The notes beneath the pieces are model-generated. The model made no database searches and was not told where the DNA came from. It saw nothing but the letters and a program-made list of their open reading frames with translations. DNA of 64,000 nucleotides from CAVTTH01 sp963737545 (lineage in GTDB: Bacteria; Verrucomicrobiota; Verrucomicrobiia; Chthoniobacterales; UBA10450). The stretch spans positions 372,001 to 436,000 of the forward strand of contig CAVTTH010000003.1 in assembly GCA_963737545.1 (NCBI GenBank). Direction: 5' to 3'. The position numbers were made by a program, and so were the translations under genes. Positions 33,703 through 43,202 of this stretch are shown here, in pieces. Every line of letters begins with the position of its first letter. Positions within the stretch are counted from its first letter, which is position 1.

Positions 33703-34992
33703 ATGAAATGGCGCAATCAGTTACTCGCGCTTTTTTGCCTGCTGGGATTTGCCGGCCTCGGCGTGGTGTATTTTCAATACTGGGTCGTGCAAAAGCCATT
33801 CGGGATTGTGCTTTTTATCGGCGAAGGATTGACGCCGGGGAGATTGGCGGCGACACGACTTTACGCAGGCGGCGCGGATACTCAGCTTTCGCTCGACGGC
33901 ATGGACAACGTGGCGTTGCTGAGAAACTATTCAAACGACTTCGCAACGCCCGATCAGGCGGCTGCAGCAACTGCGCTCGCAACCGGCGTGAAAGCGAACA
34001 ACCACACGATCGGAGTGGACGTTCATGGCAAGGTGATTACGAACATTGTCGAATTGGCGCGCGCCAGCGGCCGAGCGATTGGCCTGGTAACCGACACGAG
34101 TCTGGTCGACCCAACCGGCGCGGCATTTTATGCGCATACCTCGGAAGCGAATGACAAGGAAAGTATCGCGGCCCAGCTCGTCGAAGGGAAAAAAATAGAT
34201 GTCGCTCTCGGCGGAGGCGCGGCCGACTTTCTTCCGCAAACAAAGAACGGACGCCGTCGAGACGGCCGCGATCTGATTTTTGAGATACGTCGCGATGGAT
34301 TCGAGTTCGTCCGGTCGAAAGCGGAACTCGAGGCGTTCCCCGGCTGGCGACGACCCAAGCTCATCGGCCTCTTTGGCAACGGGTCGCTCGCCTACCCCGA
34401 TCAAGTCGCGGCGCACAGTGATCAGCCCCGTCTTTCGGACATGGTTCGACGTTCGATCGAACTTCTGCAGTTTAATCCCGGAGGCTATCTGCTCGTGGTT
34501 GATGCGGGGTTGATGCGCGAAGCGGCCCAATCGAACAGTGGCGAGCGCACACTCGCCGAGACTGCGGAACTGGACCGTGCGGTGGGGATCGCCCGCCGCT
34601 ACGCCGGCCGCAAATCAACCATTCTGGTTTGCGGCGATACCGCCATCGGCGGTCTTACCATGAACGGATTTCCGTTCCGGAAGGATAGCGGCGTCGCCCT
34701 TCTGGGTTTGAATTCTGCCGGGGATCCGACCCTGAGTTGGGCAACGGGTCCAAATGGTGTCGCATCATTCGGCGCTTCGAAATTATCGGCCGGCACAAAA
34801 AGTGACAATGCGAACCAATCGACGGAAACAACAACGTCCGCGCCACCGCAGGAGCCGGCCGCTATCTTCGCCCCCGCAGCCACCAATACGGTGGACGACA
34901 TGATCGCATTCGGGACTGGCGCTGGCACCGATGTGTTGCAGGGAACAATGGACAACACCGCGATTTTTCAGATCCTTCGCGACAACCTTTGA
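33703..34992 (+). CDS. Alkaline-phosphatase-fold protein lacking most catalytic residues
   Basis: After one N-terminal membrane helix the protein follows the PhoA order of motifs with changed residues. GIVLFIGEGLTPG replaces the metal-site GDG. TPDQAAAATALATG has Gln where the nucleophilic Ser should be. VDPTGAAFYAH retains the Asp-x-Thr. VVDAGLMREAAQSN lacks the usual Glu, Asp and His ligands, and CGDTAIGGL has Thr in place of His. A Thr/Ser/Pro-rich stretch precedes the C-terminal GTDVLQGTMDNTAIF. It is probably a non-catalytic periplasmic protein. It is divergent from gpmI. Confidence 0.75.
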   Translation: MKWRNQLLALFCLLGFAGLGVVYFQYWVVQKPFGIVLFIGEGLTPGRLAATRLYAGGADTQLSLDGMDNVALLRNYSNDFATPDQAAAATALATGVKANNHTIGVDVHGKVITNIVELARASGRAIGLVTDTSLVDPTGAAFYAHTSEANDKESIAAQLVEGKKIDVALGGGAADFLPQTKNGRRRDGRDLIFEIRRDGFEFVRSKAELEAFPGWRRPKLIGLFGNGSLAYPDQVAAHSDQPRLSDMVRRSIELLQFNPGGYLLVVDAGLMREAAQSNSGERTLAETAELDRAVGIARRYAGRKSTILVCGDTAIGGLTMNGFPFRKDSGVALLGLNSAGDPTLSWATGPNGVASFGASKLSAGTKSDNANQSTETTTSAPPQEPAAIFAPAATNTVDDMIAFGTGAGTDVLQGTMDNTAIFQILRDNL

Positions 34993-35082
34993 TCGCGCTG
35001 CCGCGATTCAGACGACGCGCAAGTCTTCACCACGCGTAAGCACCTCGGTTCGGAAGATGAGTCTCCAAAAATCCTGGTTCGA

Positions 35083-36366
35083 CTACGGACTCACTTCAGG
35101 AATAAACGTGAACGGAACCGGCGGTGGCAAATCTGGGGGAAGCTCTGGCGGTCCTTCTGCGGGAACATCTTTGCTCTCAACAACGTTTTTTCCCTCGACG
35201 ACCTGCGTTCCTTGGAACCGACCTCCGTCAGCGATTGTCTCGTCCACTGCATTCGAACCGCCAAAGGCTGCGATTTCAGCCACCGAAAAACTTCCGTCGG
35301 AATGCGAGGAGGGATTCCATTTGATCATGACATAGCGACCCGATGTCTCTGGGAAATCAACTGAGGCACGGCCTTCCTCTCCTCCATTGGTTACCGAGCC
35401 GACCGTCTTCATGCTCGCGACGCTGGCGTCACTTAGCGTGTAACTATTCGGTAATGCGGCACCGCCCGGCAGAGTCTGGAGAACGTAAAATTCCATTCTA
35501 CCCTGTTGAGGCGAGTAGATCGCCGAGAGTCGATGCAACTTCGACTCTTTGCCCAAGTCAATGATCGTGATTGGCGATGCGTCGGACGCGGCAAAACTGT
35601 ATGCGGTGGAAGGTTGCGCATCGATCATGTTGTTTGCTTCCTTAATATCGGTGCCGGAACTGACATAAAGCGCACGTGCCCTGGCGTGCAGATCCGTCAG
35701 ATTCGAAGCGATCCAGGCAAGAGTTTGAGCAGTATTTGCCACCTTGGCGGTGCGAGGGCGCGGTACCGTAAAATCGGAAACCGCAGACGCAGAATAAACA
35801 CCAAAACCCGAGATTCGCCCCGGCTCTGCCACATTGAAGGTGATCCTGAGATATTTCGCTTCATCAGGACCAGTTTTTATCCTGACCGCGTCCTGAGAGA
35901 GGTCCTGTTGTTCCGCATGGTGCCATTGCGGACTGTCCATCGGCAATCTGGCGTTTGAGGTTGCAACGTTGACACTGCCTTTGGTTCCCTCATTCAGAAA
36001 TGAAACGGTATCGATGCTCTCGATCCTCGGCAGCGAAATAACCAGGGTGGTGGTGCCGTTCGGAAGTGCGTAGCCCATGGTAGGATCATCAGACAGCAAC
36101 GTTGCTTCCGTGCCGTTGCGATTTTCCGCTTTCGAACTCGATTGCACATTGACGGCAGGCCCACTCTGCGGCGTCGCTTCGATTTGAGCGCCCAAATTGT
36201 ACCGCGCGAGATTCTGCGGATATGCTGGTGCTTGTTCCACCGTCAAAGGTGGCACTTTTTGCAGGATGAAATCAGCGGCAAATCCACTCGACGCGAGACT
36301 TAGGAAACAGCAAGAGCAAGCGACGATTTTGACCGACCGTGACTTGGGTGTGCGCATAAATTCCAT
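35083..36366 (-). CDS. Secreted protein with discoidin-like sheet domains
   Basis: A signal peptide (VACSCCFLSLASSGFAA) precedes about 400 residues of predominantly beta character. Two regions look like F5/8-type or discoidin-like domains: LVISLPRIESIDTVSFLNEG with KYLRITFNV, and ITIIDLGKESKLHRLSAIYS with GRYVMIKWNP. A proline-rich tail (PPELPPDLPPPVPF) ends the protein. Such domains often bind carbohydrate. ATG codons at 36366 and 36357 are both possible starts. No enzymatic motif is visible. Confidence 0.65.
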   Translation of the reverse strand: MEFMRTPKSRSVKIVACSCCFLSLASSGFAADFILQKVPPLTVEQAPAYPQNLARYNLGAQIEATPQSGPAVNVQSSSKAENRNGTEATLLSDDPTMGYALPNGTTTLVISLPRIESIDTVSFLNEGTKGSVNVATSNARLPMDSPQWHHAEQQDLSQDAVRIKTGPDEAKYLRITFNVAEPGRISGFGVYSASAVSDFTVPRPRTAKVANTAQTLAWIASNLTDLHARARALYVSSGTDIKEANNMIDAQPSTAYSFAASDASPITIIDLGKESKLHRLSAIYSPQQGRMEFYVLQTLPGGAALPNSYTLSDASVASMKTVGSVTNGGEEGRASVDFPETSGRYVMIKWNPSSHSDGSFSVAEIAAFGGSNAVDETIADGGRFQGTQVVEGKNVVESKDVPAEGPPELPPDLPPPVPFTFIPEVSP

Positions 36367-36555
36367 AATTACAAAAAGGACGATAGTAAACCGCCCGGAT
36401 TTTGGCAATACAAATCTTGACCTAATCGAGGATTTTCGGCCCATCGCCAGTCTGATTAGTGACAATACACAGAACCGGCAATTCTGATAGCGTCCCGGCT
36501 CGCGGGGCGGAGCCAACGTGAGAGCCCGGAGCTCCGGGCACGAGAGAAATCTCGC

Positions 36556-37131
36556 CTAATTTCGAGCGAGCAGCGTAGCAGCCGTCGCACAATACTTTCG
36601 AGACCCTGCGAAAGCGTAGAGCGGAATGTAAGAGTCCCTGCCAGTCAGTTCCTCGCGACACGCCGTCCAGTTAATCGTGGGGTCGAGAACATAGCTGCCA
36701 TTTCTCGTCTCCCACACCAGCCAGGTATGCGTTAGGCGACTGGTGGAGGTTCGCCGGCCGATGATCAGGCGTACGTTGCGCGCTCCATTTGCCTGCATTC
36801 TCTCGTACAGTGCCACGGCCTTGCCTTTGCAGTCTGCGACCGGAGCGATCTTCACTTCAGACGGCGTCTTCCATTCCGGCGAGAATCCGTACGGGATGGC
36901 ACGCAGGTTCTCCATCCAATGATTTACCACGTTGATTGAAATCTCACGCTGTGCCTTCGCCGTCGCTTGGAGAACTGGTTGAATACGGCTCATTTGATTA
37001 TCGTACGGCGTCGATTTGACTGACAACAACAGCGGCTGTGCGAAGCACGAAGCGCAAGTAACGCCAAGGGCAATTGCTCCGAACACGAGAAGATTGCGAA
37101 ACGAGAATGGCGTTAGACTTATAAGAATCAT
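36556..37131 (-). CDS. Transglutaminase-like cysteine protease family protein, secreted
   Basis: The 191-residue protein has a hydrophobic signal and then a compact domain. ADCKGKAVALYERM carries the candidate catalytic Cys, LTHTWLVWE the His, and YVLDPTINW the Asp, matching the BTLCP (bacterial transglutaminase-like cysteine peptidase) order. The substrate is unknown. A perfect GCCCGGAG/CTCCGGGC palindrome lies just downstream at 36524-36539 but has no T-tract. Confidence 0.72.
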   Translation of the reverse strand: MILISLTPFSFRNLLVFGAIALGVTCASCFAQPLLLSVKSTPYDNQMSRIQPVLQATAKAQREISINVVNHWMENLRAIPYGFSPEWKTPSEVKIAPVADCKGKAVALYERMQANGARNVRLIIGRRTSTSRLTHTWLVWETRNGSYVLDPTINWTACREELTGRDSYIPLYAFAGSRKYCATAATLLARN

Positions 37132-37494
37132 AGTCAGTATGATTCAAATAAGCATTGCCTATGCCATCAAACATCGACCTCACCGCCCCGATCTGGCCGC
37201 CCGGCCTTTGATCACACACGCCCAGCGCCGTGGACAGCGCGACGCAGAAAGTTCGCATTCCGAACCTGAGGTCCTCTGGACACGACTCTGATATTCGATG
37301 CGTTGATTTACGATCGCCCCGACCACTCGGGGCCGCGCAGTTTTCGCACCTCGAACGAGGACTGTTCGACTGTTCGTGACCCAACAAAAGCACTGGCCAT
37401 CGAACTTTCCGCCTTCGGAAAGTAGGATGCAGAGCGCCTTGTGTGCGAAGGAGGGATTCGAAGGCGCTTCGGATTCCTTGTAACAGAAAACAAA
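37132..37494. other. Gene-free stretch of about 360 bp
   Basis: Short open frames exist on both strands here, but none shows a recognisable domain, a plausible start with ribosome-binding site, or protein-like composition. I see nothing assignable beyond the promoter region of the upstream minus-strand gene. Confidence 0.5.
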
Positions 37495-37520
37495 AGGCGG
37501 GTGGCATTTCTGCCACCCGC
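37495..37520 (-). terminator. Rho-independent terminator of the TonB-receptor gene
   Basis: A strong stem pairs GGCGGGTGGCA with TGCCACCCGCC around a short TTTC loop, 27 bp past the stop of the TonB-dependent receptor. On the minus strand it is followed by TTTTGTTTTCTG. Confidence 0.85.
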
Positions 37521-37547
37521 CCGATGCAATATTTATCTACTCTGAAC

Positions 37548-40500
37548 TTAGAATTTCTTGGCCAAGCTCACATAGTAGTAACGATCCCGGAACGTGTAGT
37601 TCGATGTATCGTAGTTGTTGTTAAACGCTCCCAGCAGCGTTGGCGGAGGACGATCAAACACGTTGTTCACCCCTGCCGTGATTGTCGTGTTCCATAGGAT
37701 CCGCTGCCAGATCGTGCCGTTGTTGTCCCCGGCCACCGGCATGCTCTTGGCGTCCTTCGCGTCCTTTGAATATCCGGCCGTCACAGGCGCCGCTTCCGGT
37801 TTCAAGAACGTGTAGCTCAATTGCAGATCCATCGTCTCGTAATCGGTCACGCGCCGATGCAATATGTAGCTCGGATTATTTGATGGAGGAATATCGCCAG
37901 TCCCCGGAGTCCCCGGAACCAGATCGTTGCCGAGAATGAAGTTGGGATCATCTTCGTAATCCCCAACGTAGTTACCCGTGACAACGAAATCCCAGCCCTT
38001 CCACTGCCATTCCATGCGCAGGAGCGCTTTGTTGAAGGGAATCGCGCCAGGGGTCAGCGGAAACGCCTGACTAAAGTCTCCGAGGAAGTTGTGGGAATCG
38101 CCCACGCCCGGTTGCGCCTTCCAATCGAAGAAGTGGTTCCACGCCAGGGTGAACGTGAACTCGCCCCAATGATCGGTCGGAAGTTGATAGATCGCGGTCA
38201 AATCGATGCCTTGAACAAAACGCGTGCCCGCGTTGCTGTTGTCTGCATCGATCGCGACCAGGTTCCCGAATTCGTCACGGGTTATACCATCGCCCGTACC
38301 GCCAACCTGGCCCGTAAAAGGCCCGGCTATGTTAACTTCACCGGAACCGTTGCCGTAACCGTCCGGATCGGGCACGTTGTTAGTGAGAAGGATCTGGGCT
38401 TGATTGGCCGCGGAAAGGATCAGGTCTCGGGTGTAGAGCTGATACCAGTCCAGCGTCATGGTGAACCCGGGCACGAACTTCGGCGTCCAGACGAAGCCCG
38501 CGGTCCAGGTGTCGGTTTTCTCAGGCTGCAGGCCGACATTGCCAGCTTGCCAAACACCTTCACCCGGCTGCAGCGTTGCCCCTACCAGCGGATCAAACAA
38601 CAGCGGGAAGTTTTGATTGACCGGGTTGAAGAGCTGGTTTGGAGTCGGGGACAAGAATGATTGACCCCAGGAAGCGCGCAGCGTCAAATCCGCAATCGGT
38701 TCCCAGCGGAACGTTATGCGCGGTGTGCCGCCATTATCAAAGCTCGATAGATTGGTTTTGATGTAATTATCCTCATCATCAAATTTCTCGTAGCGATAGG
38801 CGAAATCAAAGTCCATCGAACGAATAAACGGAACGTTCATCGTCGAAGTCACGATCGGAACCAGGAGTTCTCCCCAGATCGAGTTAACTTTTTGAGTCGT
38901 CGAGGTATTCGGAGCCTGGTTGAAGCCGAGCTGATCGCCGGCCGCCTGCACCGGGTCGGGGACCGATTTCTGCCGGAGCTGACGATGTTCGTAACCAAAC
39001 GCCGCATCGACACCACCGTTCCAAAGCGTGGGGAAAAAGTGGGCGTTAAGGTGCAAATCAACCAGGTAGTCGCGCTCGTAGAAGAAGGAATGGCCGAGAT
39101 AGGCCGCGCGCTGGGCCGCAAGAATGTTGTTGTAATCCTGAGTGTCCCCTGTGGGTACCGGCGCACCGGTCACAGGATCGATCGTATAGGTCGGAGCCGT
39201 GCCAATCAAAGGAGCGCCTGCTGATCCTCCAATGAAGGGATTGAAATTCCCGGCCGCAATTTCGTTGGTGATCGCAGTATTCGTAGCGTCGCCGCTGTCG
39301 ATGCGTTGAAAGTCGTACATCTCATAGACGAATCCGGTATCATAGCCAAAGCTGCTGATAAATTCGTTGTCCTTGATGTTGAAGTTCCCATTAATCCCGG
39401 CCGTGTACCGATAATAATCGGCGTAGTTTAGGGATTTGCGATTCCCCAGCTCCCCGACCAGCCGGTATCTAATTTGGGTAAGGAATTGGCCAAACGGATT
39501 GTAGGGTGACAATCGGGAATCCCCGCCCAAAGCAAACGGGGTGGGCGCAATCTGGTTATCCTGAAAGGTATGGGAATACAGGATGTCGCCGTAGATTTGC
39601 ATCGCATCCCCGAAGACCTTGTATCTTCCGGTCACGTAGTAATTCGACTTCTCCACGGCGGGAGTTCCCTGACCAGTGGTTTGGAAGTTAAATCGGGCCG
39701 GATCGGATCCAGGAGGAAAATCACCGGGCAGCGTTCCACCCGGAGGATTTGAGAATTGGTTCGGCTCAAATCGCCGATAATCGCCTGGAAGCGTTCCACC
39801 ACCCTGGCTTAGATTAATCAGAACCAGCTGCCCCGTCAGAAACCCAAGGGCCGAGCCGCCACCCGCAATATTAACCCGGCCCGAAAAGGTCGGGCTATTG
39901 TTATTGATGCCGCCCAGGCCCAGAGCGCCTGGCTGGTTGGTCAGATTGCCGGTTCGGGAGATTGTGCGATCAATCGCCAGGAGCGCGGCGCGTTGATAAT
40001 ATTCTCCCGCCGCCGCAATCGAGACTTTCCCGTCCAACGCTGTCACACCGCCTTTGAGATATGCCTGGAGAACGTGGGCATCTTTATCGGTGGTGTTTCC
40101 ATAGAGGAAGTAGGCCTCGGCTCCCTGATAAGGCACTTCATCCGGGCCATTGAGCAGGCTGAAGTTCACCACACCTGCGACCGCATCGGAACCATAAATG
40201 GCCGAGGCGCCGTCCTTCAGGACAGATACGTGGGAAATAGCACCGATCGGTATGGCGTTGATGTCGGGTGTTCCATTATTGCCGATGCCGAGAAAGGCGC
40301 GGCGACCATTGATCAGGATAAGAGTGTTGTTCTGGCCCAGACCGCGCAGGTTAATACCCGCAGCGCCGGTTCCGCCGTTGGCGTCATTCTCGGTCGAGGC
40401 GTTTCCGATGAAGGAGGGCAACTGGCGCAGACCTTCTATCGGGGTATTGGCGCCCGCCTTTTGCAGGACCTCTGCCGTATACGTGGTGACCGGCAAGGCC

Positions 40501-40682
40501 GTTTCCGTTTCCGCCGTCGGAATGTAGGAACCGGTTACGATCACTCGCTCAGCGGTGGCTTCGCCAGCGGGTGAGGGTGCGGGCGCTTGAGCGTCTGCGC
40601 TCGCGGCTATCAGGAAAGGAATTCCGGCGGCGGCCACAAGGGCCACGCGAGATCCCAACGTTTTTAGTACGTTTCTTATCAT
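37548..40682 (-). CDS. TonB-dependent outer-membrane receptor
   Basis: The 1044-residue protein has a signal peptide (ALVAAAGIPFLIAASADA). The plug domain has ERVIVTGSYIPTAETETALP, INLRGLGQNNTLILINGRR and SVLKDGASAIYGSDAVAGVV. A long barrel ends in the outer-membrane signature YYYVSLAKKF. The start at 40682 has GGAG seven bases upstream, which decides it over the ATG at 40694. The plug resembles the large receptors of oligosaccharide or complex-carbon importers. The ligand is unknown and no SusD-like partner is adjacent. Confidence 0.93.
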   Translation of the reverse strand: MIRNVLKTLGSRVALVAAAGIPFLIAASADAQAPAPSPAGEATAERVIVTGSYIPTAETETALPVTTYTAEVLQKAGANTPIEGLRQLPSFIGNASTENDANGGTGAAGINLRGLGQNNTLILINGRRAFLGIGNNGTPDINAIPIGAISHVSVLKDGASAIYGSDAVAGVVNFSLLNGPDEVPYQGAEAYFLYGNTTDKDAHVLQAYLKGGVTALDGKVSIAAAGEYYQRAALLAIDRTISRTGNLTNQPGALGLGGINNNSPTFSGRVNIAGGGSALGFLTGQLVLINLSQGGGTLPGDYRRFEPNQFSNPPGGTLPGDFPPGSDPARFNFQTTGQGTPAVEKSNYYVTGRYKVFGDAMQIYGDILYSHTFQDNQIAPTPFALGGDSRLSPYNPFGQFLTQIRYRLVGELGNRKSLNYADYYRYTAGINGNFNIKDNEFISSFGYDTGFVYEMYDFQRIDSGDATNTAITNEIAAGNFNPFIGGSAGAPLIGTAPTYTIDPVTGAPVPTGDTQDYNNILAAQRAAYLGHSFFYERDYLVDLHLNAHFFPTLWNGGVDAAFGYEHRQLRQKSVPDPVQAAGDQLGFNQAPNTSTTQKVNSIWGELLVPIVTSTMNVPFIRSMDFDFAYRYEKFDDEDNYIKTNLSSFDNGGTPRITFRWEPIADLTLRASWGQSFLSPTPNQLFNPVNQNFPLLFDPLVGATLQPGEGVWQAGNVGLQPEKTDTWTAGFVWTPKFVPGFTMTLDWYQLYTRDLILSAANQAQILLTNNVPDPDGYGNGSGEVNIAGPFTGQVGGTGDGITRDEFGNLVAIDADNSNAGTRFVQGIDLTAIYQLPTDHWGEFTFTLAWNHFFDWKAQPGVGDSHNFLGDFSQAFPLTPGAIPFNKALLRMEWQWKGWDFVVTGNYVGDYEDDPNFILGNDLVPGTPGTGDIPPSNNPSYILHRRVTDYETMDLQLSYTFLKPEAAPVTAGYSKDAKDAKSMPVAGDNNGTIWQRILWNTTITAGVNNVFDRPPPTLLGAFNNNYDTSNYTFRDRYYYVSLAKKF

Positions 40683-41127
40683 TAGTTTCTCCATTGGTTT
40701 GGTTAGGTTTGCGGTAGGGATTAATGAAGTTTTGGGGTGCTGACAAGTATTTTTTTCATTTTTTTTAAAAATTTTTGAACGGCCCCGTTTGGCCGATGTC
40801 ATGCCCCGATTCTATTTTTCATAATAATTGGTCAGCCGCGATGCCTCAAAATAGCAAGAAGCCCGCCACGATCGATCCCAGCCGCAACTTTCCCGCGGCC
40901 TGAAAACTGCCCACCAACCGGGGAAAAGCAGTGCTTGCTTTCGTGATCTGCAGCGTTGCCAAAATGAAAATCAATTGGTCGTTAGGGCAGAATTTCTGCG
41001 ACCTGACGAGCGGGGGAATGCCGGGGCAAGTTACGATTTCCAGATTGCGTGTCTCATCAGATCCCGCGGTGCAATACGCCGGATTTTCCTCCTTTCCCGG
41101 CCGAGCGTTGACGACTAAAATGGAAAA
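40683..41127. other. 445-bp intergenic region between the TonB receptor and ribE
   Basis: The part next to the receptor is very A/T-rich (around 40740-40780) and is likely its promoter and leader. The rest has no gene that I can support. No FMN-riboswitch signature is apparent ahead of ribE by eye. Confidence 0.45.
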
Positions 41128-41730
41128 ATGTTTACAGGTTTGATTGAAGAGCTCGGCACCGTCCTCTGGATTCGGGCGACGGATCGCGGAACTCAATTGC
41201 AGATCTCCGTGCCGCGGATCGCGGGGGAAATTCGAAAAGGCGATAGCGTGGCCGTGAACGGGTGTTGCCTAACGGTCAGCGCGCATCGAGGCAATCAACT
41301 CACCTTCGATTTGCTCCAGGAGACGCTCGATTGCACAAACTTGCGATCTCTTCGCCGCGACAGCTCCGTCAATCTCGAACGCGCCCTGGCGGCTGATGGC
41401 CGGGTCGGCGGACATTTCGTGCAAGGCCACGTCGATTGCGCCGCTCCCATTCTGGCGTTCGAGCCTAACGGCGAAGATTATCGATTGGAGATTGAATTGC
41501 CTGTCGAGTTCAGCCATTACGTCGCTGAGAAGGGTTCGATTGCCATCAACGGAATCAGTCTCACTGTGGCGGAGTTGTCCGCCGCCACTTTTGCCGTCTG
41601 GGTGATTCCGTACACGAAGCGCCACACTAACCTCGACGGCGCCCAAATCGGCGATCTGGTAAATATCGAATTCGACATCCTGGCGAAGTACGTAGAGCGG
41701 ATGCTGCCGCGCTACGCGCCGCGGGATTGA
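41128..41730 (+). CDS. ribE: Riboflavin synthase alpha chain
   Basis: This enzyme dismutates two 6,7-dimethyl-8-ribityllumazines to riboflavin. It shows the typical internal duplication of lumazine-binding domains: MFTGLIEELGTV with NGCCLTV in the first half, and GGHFVQGHVD with AINGISLTVAEL in the second. At 200 residues it is complete. It stands alone rather than in a rib operon. Confidence 0.94.
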   Translation: MFTGLIEELGTVLWIRATDRGTQLQISVPRIAGEIRKGDSVAVNGCCLTVSAHRGNQLTFDLLQETLDCTNLRSLRRDSSVNLERALAADGRVGGHFVQGHVDCAAPILAFEPNGEDYRLEIELPVEFSHYVAEKGSIAINGISLTVAELSAATFAVWVIPYTKRHTNLDGAQIGDLVNIEFDILAKYVERMLPRYAPRD

Positions 41731-41756
41731 ATGGGGCAAGCCGTCTCGAAAGCGAC

Positions 41757-43142
41757 CTACTTCGCTCCGGCGCCAAATAAGACTGCGGGGATCGTCCGGA
41801 GTAAGATCTTGAAGTCGAGACTGAGCGACCAGCCATCGATGTATTCCAGATCGAGTTTCACCCAATCTCGGAAATCCTGGACGCGGTTACGGCCGCTGAT
41901 TTGCCAAAGGCAGGTCAATCCCGGCTTTACGCTAAGGCGGCGGCGTTGCGCGGTGCTTTCGAACTTTTCCACCTCGTAGAGAGGAAGCGGTCGCGGTCCG
42001 ACCAAGCTCATGTCGCCCATTAGGACGTTGACCAATTGCGGCAGCTCATCCACGCTCGTCCGCCGCAGCCAACGACCAAACGGTGTGATCCGCGGATCGT
42101 CTGTCACTTTGAAGACCGGTCCGCTCATCTGGTTGAACGGTTCCAACTCCGCGCGACGCATCTCTGCGTCGTTGACCATCGAGCGAAATTTATACATCAC
42201 GAAAGGTTTGCCATGTTTGCCGGCCCGTTCCTGCCGGAAAACTGCCGGCCCTTTCGAAGTGAGGCGAATTCCCCATATGACGAATGCCATCGGAATCGCG
42301 AGGACGATCAACGCGACAAACGCTCCCACCCGGTCGATGATTCCTTTCAGATGGAGCGCCCACGACACTTCCGGAGTCGAGCGAAAAACCAGCATGGGTC
42401 GTCCGCCGAACGCGTCGAATTCCGGCTTCGCAATGGAGGTTTGAATGAAATCAGCCGCCAGCCAGGCCGGGACGCCTTCCACTTCGCAAGCCCCGATCGC
42501 CTGTTCCACGCGATTGAGCTGAATGTGCCCGGCGGCAAAAATGACCCGTGAGACCGCGTGCCGGTGCATCGCCTCGACCAGGTCGGAGATCGGCTGCTTC
42601 TCAATGTCGATGCGCGCCGCGACCTCGAGTAACAGCTTCTGATCGGGTGGAAACGATTTTTCGAGCGTGGCTATATCCTGGGGGACTCCAGCAAGAAGGA
42701 CTCGCTCCCGTAACTCACCCCGAAGCGCTCTCCGTCGGACCAGATTCACCGCAATTCGTTCCTTCAGTAATAGCAGCGTCGCCGCGATGGGAAGAAAGAT
42801 CAGAGGGAACGACCGATTCGGCATTCGCAAGAAGATCATGCACGCGCTCACCATTACGCTCAGGTAAATCATCGCGCGCAGCACCTGGAGGAACGACGTC
42901 CATCTCGTCTTCATCAGTCGGGCTTGATAGAATCCTTGCAGGTCGAGAAGGAGGGGACCGAAAGGCATGATCACCAACAAGAGCCACTGATAGTTGCGGA
43001 ACGGACCAATGCTCTCGCTCATGTTGAACCACGAGGTGCCAAAGAAACGCAAGGTGTGGGCAGCGAAGAGCGAGAGGGCAAGGAGCAGCGCATCGCTCAA
43101 CTGCTGGTACTGGGTGTTTAGTTCCTGTTTGCGCGCAAGCAT
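41757..43142 (-). CDS. Undecaprenyl-phosphate sugar phosphotransferase (bacterial sugar transferase)
   Basis: The N-terminal 110 residues hold about four transmembrane helices, followed by a CoA-binding-like domain. A fifth helix leads to the catalytic domain, with FRQERAGKHGKPFVMYKFRS, VDELPQLVNVLMGDMSLVGP and PGLTCLWQISGRN. These polyprenyl glycosylphosphotransferases start exopolysaccharide or O-antigen repeat assembly. It may share a pathway with ugd and the DegT enzyme, although they are far apart. Confidence 0.92.
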   Translation of the reverse strand: MLARKQELNTQYQQLSDALLLALSLFAAHTLRFFGTSWFNMSESIGPFRNYQWLLLVIMPFGPLLLDLQGFYQARLMKTRWTSFLQVLRAMIYLSVMVSACMIFLRMPNRSFPLIFLPIAATLLLLKERIAVNLVRRRALRGELRERVLLAGVPQDIATLEKSFPPDQKLLLEVAARIDIEKQPISDLVEAMHRHAVSRVIFAAGHIQLNRVEQAIGACEVEGVPAWLAADFIQTSIAKPEFDAFGGRPMLVFRSTPEVSWALHLKGIIDRVGAFVALIVLAIPMAFVIWGIRLTSKGPAVFRQERAGKHGKPFVMYKFRSMVNDAEMRRAELEPFNQMSGPVFKVTDDPRITPFGRWLRRTSVDELPQLVNVLMGDMSLVGPRPLPLYEVEKFESTAQRRRLSVKPGLTCLWQISGRNRVQDFRDWVKLDLEYIDGWSLSLDFKILLRTIPAVLFGAGAK

Positions 43143-43202
43143 GCTAAAAAGAGAGCCCCTGGGGAGCTGAGTGAATCAGCCGCCCTTCGGAGCACCTAAG
43201 AT

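Noticed and set aside
36524..36539. Perfect 16-bp palindrome as a terminator
   Set aside because: There is no T-tract on either strand, so termination cannot be supported.
40846..41196. 116-residue minus-strand open frame upstream of ribE
   Set aside because: It overlaps the ribE start, has no recognisable domain and no clear ribosome-binding site.
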